Positions 39,729-51,086 of a DNA stretch of 64,000 bases are shown piece after piece. Where the stretch lies: assembly GCA_000818945.1 (NCBI GenBank), contig KN805371.1, positions 1,426,696-1,490,695 on the forward strand. The letters run 5' to 3'. Position 1 is the first letter of the stretch, and the number at the start of each line of letters is the position of its first letter. The position numbers and the translations under genes are program-made. A model generated the notes under the pieces. That model searched no databases, had not been told where the DNA came from, and worked only from the letters and a program-made list of their open reading frames with translations. Origin of the DNA: Schizochytrium sp. CCTCC M209059 (lineage: Eukaryota; Sar; Bigyra; Thraustochytrida; Thraustochytriidae).

Positions 39729-40247
39729 TTAGTCCTGCTTCTCGCTGCTTTCTGCCGAGTCCTCTTCGTCGTCGTCCTCGTCCCCTGGAGGACAGGCTTT
39801 GGGTAGTCTGGAAGAACGCGACACGGAAAACCGTTTGCGCATAGACTTGGGTCGTGCCTGCTTGGCAATGGAGAGACGCGCACGCGGTTTGCCAGACTTT
39901 TTGCTGTCCTCGCGCGTGGAGGCATCATCGACGAACTTATCGACAAAGAATTCCATGGGAATCTCATCCCACGAATAGATCCTACGCATCATACTGAGCT
40001 TGCCGTTCCAGACGCCGTCGGTGCTGCCTCCCGAGGCAACGGAGCCGACGGACGGCGCACGATCACGCTGGACGGACTTACGGGGCTCGTGCTTGCCGTG
40101 CTCATATTCAAGTTCCTCCGCATCGTCTACGGCAATCTCCTCAATGAGTCCGGAATGTTGCGAGGGCGCATTGGCCTCTTCATCGCGCGTCTTGATGCTC
40201 CTCCGCTTGGCGGATATGCGCTTGAGCCTTGCCTTGGCTGCGAACAT
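39729..40247 (-). CDS. Small charged orphan protein, 172 aa
   Basis: ATG at 40247 (MFAAKARLKRISAKRRSIKT). The N-terminus is basic and could act as a nuclear or organellar signal. An acidic segment (EEIAVDDAEELEYEHGKHE) follows, then a conserved-looking aromatic block WDEIPMEFFVDKFVDD. A basic serine-rich part (KRFSVSRSSRLP) with possible kinase sites (RxxS) comes next. The C-terminus is acidic (GDEDDDEEDSAESSEKQD). No family is recognised. The regular alternation of basic and acidic blocks and normal codon use support coding. Confidence 0.6.
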   Translation of the reverse strand: MFAAKARLKRISAKRRSIKTRDEEANAPSQHSGLIEEIAVDDAEELEYEHGKHEPRKSVQRDRAPSVGSVASGGSTDGVWNGKLSMMRRIYSWDEIPMEFFVDKFVDDASTREDSKKSGKPRARLSIAKQARPKSMRKRFSVSRSSRLPKACPPGDEDDDEEDSAESSEKQD

Positions 40248-41865
40248 GGTGGTCCCCGCCTGGCGACGAGGCTCACCTAATCCGGCTCACTTAATCCGGC
40301 TCCTGCTCGTGGTCCAGGTCTGCTTGCCAGCGCCAACGTCGGCGACCTCTCTCTCGTCCGGAATTTAGGCTCTGTCTCCCTCGCTGTTCGAAGGCGACTT
40401 TTCCGCGTCCGCTGCCGTTGGTCACCCCGCGATGTTGCAATCAATGGCGGTGTCCAGCTAGCGAGCTCGTGGCTCGCTCCCTCCCTCGCTGGAACAGGTT
40501 CCCTGCCTCTCTCCCTGAACGGAGGCGGCTATTTACCCGCCGAGGGCTAGTTCGCTCGCCCGGTTCGGCCGGTCGGGCCTCGCGCGTCGCGACCGCGTCT
40601 GTCTCGGGGCCGAGCGGACGTCAGGCAGGCTTGCAGGCACGCAGGCTCGCAGGCGGAGAGCTGCCTCGGCGACGAGAGACTCGAGCGCGCACGAGGTCCG
40701 CGCTTGGGTCTTTGTTGTCTTGGGCTTTGTGCTTTGGTTCGCAGCGCCCCGATCTTCGATGGCGTCTTGCGGGTGCTGGTTCTTGGGAGCGAGCGAGCGA
40801 GGCTGACGGTCCGGTCGGTTTGGCTCTGCGTCCCGTTCGCGGACTGCACTGGACTGATTCTCGAGGGCGGCGGGGTCGAAGTTGAGATCGCGACGGCAGG
40901 CGGGCGGCTCCAGCAGCAGCGGCGGCGGCGGCGCCTGTAGCGGTCGGTTCTAGCGTCCCTGGGAGGGAGGGCGGCTTTTGCTTCTCCCGTCCCAGCCCCG
41001 TCTGCTTTCTTCCCTTCCCCTCCTTCCTTCTTTTTTTTTCCAAAGTTTTTCTTTTCTCTTTTTCTAGCGCTCGCCGCTGCTTGGGAACGATGGCGCCAAC
41101 CTCCCTCCTCGCCGCGGACGCGCAGCTCAGCCCGAAGCCCTAGAGCTCGCTCCTCTCTGGCGTCCTCGGCCCCGCTGTTGCTGCTCTGCCGCCAAGCGAG
41201 CGGGTTTCCCGGCGCCGCAATTCCCTTTTTGCCTAGAGCTGTTTGTCTCTGCGTCGTTTGCTTTTGCTTGCTTTTGCTTGATTTTGCTTGCTTGCTTGCT
41301 TTTGCTTGCCCGCCTGCTTGCGTGCTTGCTGGTCCAGGCCGCCGCTCGATCGAGCCGAGGCTCGCAGTCCCTCGACCGGGTCTGCTCCGCGCGGGGCGCG
41401 ACGGACTGCCGCGCCGGCAGCGTGCGAGCGCGAGCTGCAGGCGCCGCGCCGCTGAGGCTCTTGCCTTGGCTTCGGGTCGGCGAGCCGCGCGAGAGCGATG
41501 GCGGCGACGGCGAGATCGAGCGAACGAGGTCTGCGGCGCGAGACGCTCGGCGGGCGGCCGTTCGTGCCCGCGGAGCGGAGGGGCGGGCGCGCGCGGGGTG
41601 CTGGCCGGAAGAAGGACGCGAGGGCAGGCGCCGGAGGGGGGGGGGGGAGGAAGGCCGGCGAACGAACTGGCCGCGTATACAGTAACAAGCTGAGCCTTGC
41701 ACTGCAGGGACGAGAGCGAAGCTGCCAGCTCGCGAAGCTGCGCGCGCGGTACGGCAAGCGTAGGCGAGCGGGCGGGCGGGCGAGCGTTCGCGGGGGGGGG
41801 GCTCCGTAGCGGCGACGGCGGCGACGGCGGCGGCGGCGGCGGCGGCGACAGCACGGGGTATGGGA

Positions 41866-41966
41866 TTCAAAAAATTCAAAAAAAATTCGAAAATGCGAAA
41901 ATTCAAAAATTCACAAAATTCGAAGAATTTCGAAGATTCGAAAGAAATTCGAAAAAGTCGAAATTC
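41866..41966. repeat. Phased A-tract / TTC array
   Basis: TTC(A/G)AAA units recur about every 8-11 bp over 100 bp of AT-rich DNA set in very GC-rich surroundings. Confidence 0.75.
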
Positions 41967-42838
41967 ACGGAGCGCAACAGCGAGCGAGCAAGGCAGAGAA
42001 AGAAGCAGCGCAGACCGACAAAGGATCACGTGGACGGTCGGCCAGCCAGCAGCCAGCAGTGGCAGCTGCTAGACGAGAGCGGCAGGCCAGGACGGGCGCG
42101 CGAGCAGTCTCCGTCCCCCTCGCTTCCCGCAGCGGCAGGACGGAGGAGAGGAGGAGGAGCCGTGGCGCACCGCCACCGAGGTGTGGTGGAAGCTCGGGCT
42201 CCATCCAGGAAGCACCGCTGGAGCAGAGCTCGCGTCCCTTTTTCTGTCTTGCCACTACACCTTCTCGCCTCGCGCTCTCGAGCACGCGCGAGGAGGCCGC
42301 CGAGGAGGAGGAGGAGGAGGCCGCCGCGGACACGGGGACTGGCGGGCGCCGCGGGAGCCGTAGGCAGGGCTGGCGGCGAACAGGATGCTCTGGCACGTCG
42401 CCCGCGATTGTCCAAGGTGAGAACGAACGAACGAACGAACGAACGAACACCTATATATATATCTGCCTCCCGTGCCGAGCGAGCAAGGACACTTTGCATC
42501 CTTTCCCCCATTTGTCACACACCCTTCATGCAGAGGTTTTTGTTTGTTTAAATACCGTCCTGGGCAGGCCCACCGCGCGTGCAGCGCAGGCCTCGCGACG
42601 CAGACGCACCGCAGACCGTGAGGCTTGGTTGCTGGCAGAGGCCATCCATACTGATGCTTGCCGAGCAGCCGTCCGTGCGGGCCTGCCTGCCTGCATGCCT
42701 GCATGCACGGGCCGTAGAAAACAGGCAACGTTTCTTTCGGAGTTCTGCGTGACGGCCCGGACTCGCGGGCCGGTTGGGCGGCTGAGGGTCGGGCGTAACA
42801 AGGCTTCGTCTCGCCAACAAAGTTGGCATTTTTTGGAG

Positions 42839-43372
<534 letters not shown>

Positions 43373-43853
43373 TAACAACAATAGGAGCAAGAGGTCGAGT
43401 AACAAACTGCCAGTCAGTCCTCGCTCAGGAGCACACACGCAGCCATTCTGATCATAAAAGCCAGCCGACCTACACAAACCTTGAGGAAGGTCAAAAGCAG
43501 CGCAGGCTCGCCCTCGATCCATGATGCACCCACCTTTCCTTTCCGCTCACCCGTCATGGCCGCTCCTCTGCCAGCCACTAGCCACACGACGTCGTGCGCT
43601 AGCTTCCCTTCGTCAGATTGGCTGGTTGTTGGCGTAAACAGCTCGCTCAACGATGTGCAAAGAGTGTGAAGAGGAGGCCTGGCCTGGCATCGCGCACCCC
43701 TTTGCGTTCCATCATCGCAAAGTCCTCTCGCAACAGCGTCGACCATGGCTTTCAAGTTGCTGCAGCTCGCAGCACACAGCCACAGCGAGTTGGCTGCAGC
43801 GCAAATCACCATGCAGGGAGGATATAGCTGCCGGGCAGGGCCGAATGGCCGAT

Positions 43854-43900
43854 CGGATTGGATCGGATCGGATCAGATTGCATCGAATCGAATCGATTGA
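43854..43900. repeat. 5-bp array GGATT/GGATC/GAATC
   Basis: About nine in-register 5-bp units that drift by single substitutions. Confidence 0.8.
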
Positions 43901-45011
43901 GGCTTCCTTCATAGCTGCAGCTGCCATGGCTACAACAACCAGCGACCAGAAGGCAGGCAAGATGCGGACCGGCCCTGGGCAAGAGCTAGAACGCTTTCCG
44001 CCATTCCATGCACAGTCCGGCAGGCAACTGCAGCTTCCCGGAGTAGCAGGCAGTTTCTCGCGCGCTCCCAATCTCGTCCTTCGTTCTTCGCTGCGAAAGG
44101 GCCAGTTGCGGGAAAGATTCCTGGCGTCAACGGGGCCGCCACCGCCAGCCAGCAGCCACACCTGTTAGAGAGTCATAAATAATAATACATGGGCGCGATT
44201 GTGGTGGCCGCGCCGCTCCAGCAGCCAGCAAGGCGAGGCACAGGAGGCAGGCAGACGGGGAGATGAACTCCTGCGAGAAAAAAAAAGACCATATGCCGGC
44301 GCACGACGACTACGATCATTACGAGTGCCGAGTCGCAGGTCAGACGCCGGCACGCTCGGCGAACCAGAGAAAGAAACCAGAGTCGCCATCTGAGAAATCT
44401 ACTGAGATGGTCGAGATTTCCTGCGCTGTCACGGTCTTTGAGAAAGGAATTCGGCGTTTCCCAGGCAGCCAGCCGCTCTGAGTCATTGCGCGCACGTGCG
44501 TCGTGACGCCACAATGGCGATGGCAGGTGGCCGCTACCGCTGTCAGTAGCAGCGGCAGCAGCCTGCAGCTGCAGCTGTATGTATACCTGCAGAGAGAAGC
44601 ACTTGTCTTCGCGGTCGAGCCCAAGTTGGATCCGTCTGTCGTCACTTTCAGTGGCGGCTGTGGCAGGCTGGAAGAGACTCATGCAGCGTTCGTCTGCACG
44701 TGTATATAGATGCCTACGAGGAGTATTGATGCAGGATGCAAGAGAACAAGAGAGACCGAGATGGGAGAAGGTGGCTTGAGCAAGGCATACTCGGGCGTTC
44801 ATTCACTGTGAGCCTCACTCGATTACCAAAAGTAAAAGGTTCGCGCACGCAAATGTGGTGAAGTACGGACTACGAACTGTAACCAATAGTTGAAAAACAC
44901 AAGTACTCACTGTCAATTGATCTGAACCCTAATGATATTCATAGAGTCCAGAATACGAGATGGCAGCCCAGATTGTTTCGTCATCATTTCTTTCATAACT
45001 ACACGGAGCAA

Positions 45012-46496
45012 CTATGGCTGCACGGGCTTGGCGAAGCGAGCACAGAAACCGAGAATCTCCTGCAATGAAAAGAGTTGCTGCTGCTCGCCAGATTCAAGGT
45101 GTTTGACTGTGAGGCAAAGATCGCCCGACGCGGCTTCCTCAGCACCAATGAAACCGATAAAGTCAGCATTCGCGCGCTCTGCCCCTCGAAAGGCCTTGCG
45201 CAGCGCGGAGCGCATTCCGTTTGGAGCATCGAGACCCTCGAGCCACGTATGCACCACAAGCCCAGGCGAGGCTCGTCGAAGCGTCGCCGCCAGCGTGCGA
45301 ATGCGCCCATGAATGGTGCTCGCCTGTTCGTCGCGCTCAACAATTGGAGCCAAAAACACGACTGGAGGAGACTCCATGCCGCCTGCAGGTAGCGCCAGCC
45401 GTGCGCGCTCCAAAACCAGACGCTCCACACCCGCTGCCCATCCTATGCCGGGCACCTCATCTTTAAAACCAAGCGTGCTGGAAAGACCATCATACCGGCC
45501 ACCAGCAAGAATCGCCGATGGTCGCTGTGCCGCGTGCGCCGGCACTACAAACTCAAAGATGGTATGCGTATAATAGTCGAGCCCCCTCACCAGGAGCGGA
45601 TCGATCTCAAAGTCAATACCCACCTGGGTCAGGCCCTCCTTGACAACGTCGAATCGTCGCCTCGCATCTTCGGTCAAGCATGCCTCCAAGAGCGGTGCTG
45701 AGCGAACAGCCTCCATGTCTGCCTCGTCTTTGGAATCAAGGACGCGCAGATACCGCCCCTCGCTCACTCGGCGCTCGCTATCAGCCGAAAGGCTGCCCTT
45801 GAATTTGTCCAGATGAGCCCCGAGTTCACGTTGGTACGCCTCTCGGCTCTCATGGTCTCCTAGAGAATTGACCAAGAGCCTCGTCTCGGGCGCTGTCTCG
45901 ATGCCGAGCAGACCGAGACGCTCCAAGAATAATGCACCGGCCTCAATGACTTCGACATCAGCACTAGGGCCAGAGGCGCCCAAGACCTCCACGCCCAATT
46001 GGGTAAATTGCCGCTGCCGACCGTGCTGCGGACGCTCGTAGCGGAACATGGGGCCACAATAAAAGAGTTTCTGCAATGATGTCACGTCTTTGCGCGAGAG
46101 CGCAGCGCGGCAGACACCCGCCGTGCCTTCAGGCCGGAGTGTCAACGAGTTGCCAGACCTGTCCTCGAAGGTGTACATTTCCTTGCTCACCACGTCGGAC
46201 CCTGCGCCAAGAGATCGCGCAAAGAGATCGGTGAACTCAAAGACTGGCGTGCGAATCTCCTCAAAGCCGGCGACTTGCGCGATCGCCCGGCCCTCGCGCT
46301 CCACCAGCGCGTGATCAGCGCACTCGGCACCGCAGACGTCCATGGTCCCTCGAGGACGCGAGAGCCGCTGCCGCTTTTTCGAGGCCAGACCACGCACGCG
46401 GTTGCCTGTCCATGGGCTCCGTCCGCTACCGCACGCTGCCCATGCCGCCTCGCGTAGCACGGCGCCGCGCGAGACCATCTCTTGCTTGCGCATCAT
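45012..46496 (-). CDS. Histidyl-tRNA synthetase, bacterial/organellar type, 494 aa
   Basis: Start at the ATG at 46496 (MMRKQEMVSRGAVLREAAWA); the frame reaches a TTG slightly upstream. The first 40-50 residues are basic and lack strong acidity, consistent with organelle targeting. The class II core follows: PRGTMDV, motif 2 FYCGPMFRYERPQHGRQRQF, the histidine-specific loops LLVRGLDYYTHTIFEF and AGGRYDGLSSTLGF, and motif 3 GIGWAAGVERLVL. A C-terminal anticodon-binding domain runs from about 400. It charges tRNA-His with histidine. The close match to bacterial HisRS motifs suggests the mitochondrial enzyme, perhaps dual-targeted. A cytosolic HisRS would be expected elsewhere. Confidence 0.95.
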   Translation of the reverse strand: MMRKQEMVSRGAVLREAAWAACGSGRSPWTGNRVRGLASKKRQRLSRPRGTMDVCGAECADHALVEREGRAIAQVAGFEEIRTPVFEFTDLFARSLGAGSDVVSKEMYTFEDRSGNSLTLRPEGTAGVCRAALSRKDVTSLQKLFYCGPMFRYERPQHGRQRQFTQLGVEVLGASGPSADVEVIEAGALFLERLGLLGIETAPETRLLVNSLGDHESREAYQRELGAHLDKFKGSLSADSERRVSEGRYLRVLDSKDEADMEAVRSAPLLEACLTEDARRRFDVVKEGLTQVGIDFEIDPLLVRGLDYYTHTIFEFVVPAHAAQRPSAILAGGRYDGLSSTLGFKDEVPGIGWAAGVERLVLERARLALPAGGMESPPVVFLAPIVERDEQASTIHGRIRTLAATLRRASPGLVVHTWLEGLDAPNGMRSALRKAFRGAERANADFIGFIGAEEAASGDLCLTVKHLESGEQQQLFSLQEILGFCARFAKPVQP

Positions 46497-46700
46497 CGCA
46501 AGCTCCAATGCTTCAATGCTAGTAGTTTGCTTGCTTGCTTACTTGCATTGGTTTCGTTTTCTTTCTTTCTTTTGATTGCTTTTGAAGGGTTTTCATCAAT
46601 TTGCTTTTGATTGCTTACCATAACTTGCTTGCTTGCTTACATTTTTGACCAGCCAGAGATCGCGCGTGACTGTCTATAGTCATTTGCAAACGCTCGGAAT

Positions 46701-46745
<45 letters not shown>

Positions 46746-47128
46746 GGTCAAAGTTCAGGCACTTTAAAAAGCTCCTACTGCGGACACAATGATAAGATGA
46801 CGACTCTTTCCAAACGAAAAGCCATTCTTGATCCATGAGAAAGTCCAGAGCTTCTCCCGATCTCTTCCATTCATTCGTGCACTCATTCCGAGTAACAGAC
46901 GCCACGCGTCGCGTCGTCCAAGCTCCCTTTTTTGTTTCTAAAGACGCCAGAAACAAAAGCAAGTGTTCGTCGTCGCGTTTCTGCAGTCTTTGTCGTCATC
47001 CAAGAAGCGATAGCCAATCAGAATATGGAATTATAAAAAGAACTTCAATTTAATGAGGACCTCCGGCCAGCCAGAGAGCATGTGCCAATACGCAAGGTAG
47101 AGAAGAAATGGGATCATATGCAATGTCT
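46497..47128. other. Intergenic with (GCAA)n tracts
   Basis: 630 bp upstream of the HisRS gene. (TTGC)n lies at about 46528-46545 and 46624-46640, and (GCAA)n at 46699-46745. No gene is seen. Confidence 0.55.
46699..46745. repeat. (GCAA)n microsatellite
   Basis: About eleven perfect units of the same motif and strand as the 534-bp tract at 42839-43372. Confidence 0.95.
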
Positions 47129-47943
47129 TTACTTGGCCTTGGTCTCGGCAACCTGCGTGTAGAGCGTGTTGTAACGCTTTTGAAGGGTCCGGAAGCGGTG
47201 CAAGAGGATCCACAGACCCGCCGAGCATCCGGTGATCCAGAGGTTTCGCTCGGCTGCGCAAGAATAGTCCATCGCCCATGTTCATCGCCAAGACGAAAGG
47301 GTGGAATTCGATGGTTCGTCAAACCACACATGTCAGCCACAGGATGAAAGAAAAAGAAGAACAAGAGGCTAATCGAAACGTACCTGCGAGAAGGCGCACC
47401 CGCTGCTCCAGAGCAATGCCGCCCTTGTGCTTGGCCGACACGTAATCCTTGCGAGAGTTCTCCATAATGAAGGCGGCGTACGCAAAGGCTGCCAGCGACA
47501 CAAGCAAGTTAATCCAAAAGAGCGAAAGGTTCACATACGGGTGCGGGCGCAAATAGAGCACCTTGTCAGTGATAGCCACCAGCACATTCTGTGCCTTGGT
47601 CGGCAGTGGCAGCAACAGCAGCACCAGCATTACGCCGGGTACCACCATGGTAAAGACGAAAAACTGCTCGACAATCATCGTCACGATCTTGCGGTCAGCC
47701 TTCCGTGTCCTCGCTCTCCGGCTCCCGTTTCGACGCTGCCGCACGGGGCTCCTTGCGGGTCTGCCCGCGCGCAAACGGCCCGTACGAAGCCGCTCTCGCG
47801 CTGAGGCTCAAGGTCCGCATGAGGTCGCCATCCCACCCACCCTCCTTTCTTGCGACGACCTTCCTTTCGCGGGCCGCCGCCGACGCGGAGCTTTGTTCCC
47901 GCGTCCGCGTACGCGAGCGACGTACCTTGACGAGCGACATCAT
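47129..47943 (-). CDS. BAP31-like ER membrane protein, 3 exons, 148 aa
   Basis: Exons are 47943-47926, 47687-47384 and 47253-47129, with GTACGT donors at both introns. The total is exactly 149 codons, which supports the 18-bp first exon (MMSLVK). The protein then reads IVTMIVEQFFVFTMVVPGVM (TM1), LPLPTKAQNVLVAITDKVLY, VNLSLFWINLLVSLAAFAYA (TM2), a basic loop, and AERNLWITGCSAGLWILLHR (TM3) with a short helical end QKRYNTLYTQVAETKAK. The spacing and the ER-RNL motif match the BAP31/Yet family. These proteins sort membrane proteins in the ER. The long coiled-coil tail of animal BAP31 is missing. It shares a 342-bp bidirectional promoter with PPCDC. Confidence 0.82.
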
Positions 47944-48285
47944 CGTGGGTTCTGCGCGCAGCGAGCGGGCTTCGCGTCTCGAGGAGTGTATCTTTAGCGG
48001 TCGTTCGGGGTCTGCGACTCGCAGCAGGAGGACTCCACGCACGCAAGCAGCAGAGCAGAGCAAGGTACTTTCGAGCCCGGTGCTTCCACGATACGATAGA
48101 GTAGATACCAAACCATCCGTACCAGACGCGCGAGGCGGCACCGGACAAGCGAGCGAGCACAGCGGCGGCCCAGCCTCGCGACCGCGAGGCTCTCGACCGG
48201 CTGGCTCTGACGCTTGCGCGAGGCCCAAGAGGAGAGAAGTTGGCGTCCGCAGCGAGAGAGGGGAAGACCGGACGAAGAAAAGAGC
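47944..48285. promoter_or_regulatory. Short bidirectional promoter, BAP31-like / PPCDC
   Basis: Only 342 bp separate the two divergent start codons, so the core promoters must overlap or abut. The DNA is GC-rich without a clear TATA box. Confidence 0.6.
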
Positions 48286-49344
48286 ATGGCGCAAGAAAGC
48301 GCACGGAGACCTCGCGTCCTCGTGGGAGCCTGCGGGTCAGTAGCTGTTGTCAAGGTGCCGGAGATCGTCTCGCGGCTCGTAAGGGAACATGACGCGGATG
48401 TAGGTGGTGCCTTTTCGCATCGACTTTGCTTGCGCGCTTGCTTGCTTGCTTGCCCGAAGCGATCCAGAGAGTGTTTTTGCCGCGACTGACTGACTGACTG
48501 ACTGACTGGCTGACTGGCTGACGAACGAAAGCATTCGTGTTTGTTGACGGCCAAAGGTACGCGTCGTGTGGACCGGGAATGCCTGCCGCTTTGACGAGGC
48601 TGCCGCCAACTATAATACAGAGACAAAGGCAAGTCTCAAGGATTTAATCTCCAGCGGCAAGGTCCAATCGCTCGTTGACGATGACGAGTGGAACTACAAA
48701 CACGTCGGCAAAGACCCTGTCGTTCACATCGAGGTACGTGCAATGTGGACCCAAATGATAACAAAGGGCTAGTGTTGCTTGCATACCTTTCTCTTCTCCA
48801 TCCTCTTCCTTCTTTGCGCGGAGCTCGCTACAATCGTGGACGACTGACTTGGGCGGACGCAAACTGACTTTGCTTGGCTCTCCAGTTGCGAAAATGGGCA
48901 GACGTTTTCCTCATTGCACCGCTCTCAGCGAACTCCCTTGCAAAGATTTCGCATGGGCTCTGTGATAATCTTTTGACGAGCGTGGCGCGCGCTTGGGACT
49001 ACAGCAAACCGATGCTCGTTGCACCTGCCATGAACACATTTATGTGGGACCATCCGCTCACAAGCGAGCAACTCGGGAAATTGAGGTCCTTTGGCGCGGG
49101 TGTCGTAAGCCCCGTCAGCAAGACTCTCGCCTGCGGCGATACTGGTACGTCATTTCTCTCGTTCTTTCTGTTCCTCAATGTTTTGCACGCGCTTGCCGCG
49201 ATTCATTCTTTTCTTCTCCAAAAGCCTTCCGGGCTAACTCGTTCTTTAATTCGCGCTTCTCTATGTGCGTATCTCGCTTCAACAGGCTCTGGCGCCTTGG
49301 CTCCGGTGGAACAAATTCTTGCTGCGGTCAAGGAGAGCCTCTGA
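48286..49344 (+). CDS. PPCDC: Phosphopantothenoylcysteine decarboxylase, 4 exons, 202 aa
   Basis: Exons are 48286-48399, 48557-48733, 48886-49144 and 49286-49344; the joined length is exactly 203 codons. The flavoprotein (HFCD fold) shows VGACGSVAVVKVPEIV at the start and the catalytic His in HIELRKW (about H95). The substrate-binding PAMNTFMW (Asn at about 147) and the active-site Cys in ACGDTGSGA (about C180) are also present. All residues known to matter in plant HAL3A are present, so it should be active. It makes 4'-phosphopantetheine in coenzyme A synthesis using FMN. Intron 1 carries a sense-strand GACT array (48484-48522) 35-75 nt before its acceptor, and introns 2 and 3 have CTGAC or CTAAC motifs. 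Confidence 0.95.
48484..48522 (+). repeat. (GACT)n array inside PPCDC intron 1
   Basis: Six perfect GACT units followed by GGCTGACTGGCTGAC. In the transcript it repeats CTGAC just upstream of the 3' splice site. Confidence 0.9.
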
Positions 49345-50019
49345 TGTTTGTTTACAAATTAGCTTTGTTGACGAATTACCGTTTCTTTATAGAGCAAGTC
49401 ACCCAAAATTCTGCGATCTTTTAAACTACCGGCCTGCTGACGACCGAGCGACATGCGCGAGCTGGAGCATACGCTCTGTCTCCGCTGCCGCTTTTACGTA
49501 GACATGTTCTCGTACTGACGCAGATTTTACATCTATCCATCCTTGCGTTTTCAATCAACATTTTCATTGCATTCTTTCTCTTTTCGTTCATGTTTTTTCT
49601 TCTTTTAATTTTCTTTTTCTAAAATGAGGAATTAAAAGCCTCAGGGGCCCCCAAATCTATCGCGACAGCCGCCGCGGCCTCGAGCAGCGAAACCTTGGCA
49701 AACAAAGTCGAGCCCGCCTCCGCTGTTCGTCCGCGCGCCGACAGAGCACGCGTGGGGCCCCGAGACGCATTGCGGCGGCCGTCCGTCCGCCGTCCGCGCA
49801 CGCGCCGATACGCGCGTTGACAGAGACCGCGGCGCTTCTCCCGCCCGCTCAAAGTGGCAAGAGACGGCGGTGGACGTTGCGCCACGTGGACGCAGCCGCT
49901 GTAAAGCTCGGCGACGCGCGCGCGCGCGCGCGCCCAGATACGAGAGAAGGAGCAGCTTTGCGGCGTGACGCAAGAGCAGACCGCGTACCTCAGCCAGCGA
50001 CGTGCAGAAAGACGCAACG
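49345..50019. other. Intergenic, promoter of SEC13
   Basis: The first part, up to about 49625, is AT-rich and pyrimidine-rich (3' flank of PPCDC). The second is GC-rich with a (GC)n run at 49918-49932. No gene is supported. Confidence 0.55.
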
Positions 50020-50973
50020 ATGGCGACCCCACTCCTCGACATTGATACCCAGCATGTGGAGATGATCCATGATGCGCAGCTCGACTACTACGCCAAGCGA
50101 TTGGCGACGTGCTCTTCAGACCAAACAATCAAGGTGTATGATATCCAAGGCGACCAGCAGTACCACTACCTGGCGGACCTCAAGGGCCACGATGGCCCCG
50201 TATGGGAGGTGGAGTGGGCGCACCCCAAGTTTGGCGTGGTTCTCGCCTCGTGCTCTTTTGACGGCAAGACCATTGTCCATCGCGAGCAACCTGCTGGTCA
50301 GTGGCAGCACATCTACACGTACCCGGGTAACACGTCTTCGATGAACTCGCTGGCATGGGCGCCGCACGAGTATGACCTTTGCCTGGCGTGCGTGAGCTCG
50401 GACGGCAAGCTCATCATTCTGCGGCACTCGGACAACGATCGCTGGGTCGCTAACGTGCACGATGTGCCAAGCCAACTTGGCCTCAACGCCGTCTCTTGGG
50501 CTCCCTACGGCGCGAGCTCTTCCAAGGAGCGCAGACTCGTCACTGGCGGTTGTGATAATCTTGTGCGCATTTGGGTCTTTGACGAGAAGATGCAGGGTCG
50601 CGAGGAGGAGGTCCTCCAGGAGGACATGCACGCTGACTGGGTTCGTGATGTCGCCTGGGCTCCTAGCATTGGCCTCCCTTGCAACACAATCGCTAGCTGC
50701 TCCGAGGACGGCAAGGTTGTCGTCTGGACGCAGAGTGAAAGCGGCGCGCCGTGGAAGCCTTGCGTTGTTCGCGAGCCCTCGGACACGCCTGCCTGGCGGG
50801 TTTCGTGGTCTATGACCGGTAGTGTGCTGGCTATCTCATCAGCAGATTCCGAGGTCACCCTTTGGAAGGAGGCTGCCGATGGCGAATGGGTCCAGATCAG
50901 CAACCTCAATGAGGCTGCTGTTGCACCGCAAGCCTCGTTGGATGCCTACGAGCAGCGTCCCGAAGATCTTTCT

Positions 50974-51015
<42 letters not shown>

Positions 51016-51048
51016 CAGCAGCCGGAGCTCTCCCAGCAGCAGCCTCAG

Positions 51049-51086
<38 letters not shown>

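Noticed and set aside
40547..41854. 435-codon minus-strand ORF
   Set aside because: Arg/Pro/Ser-rich low complexity, accompanied by equally long ORFs in other frames.
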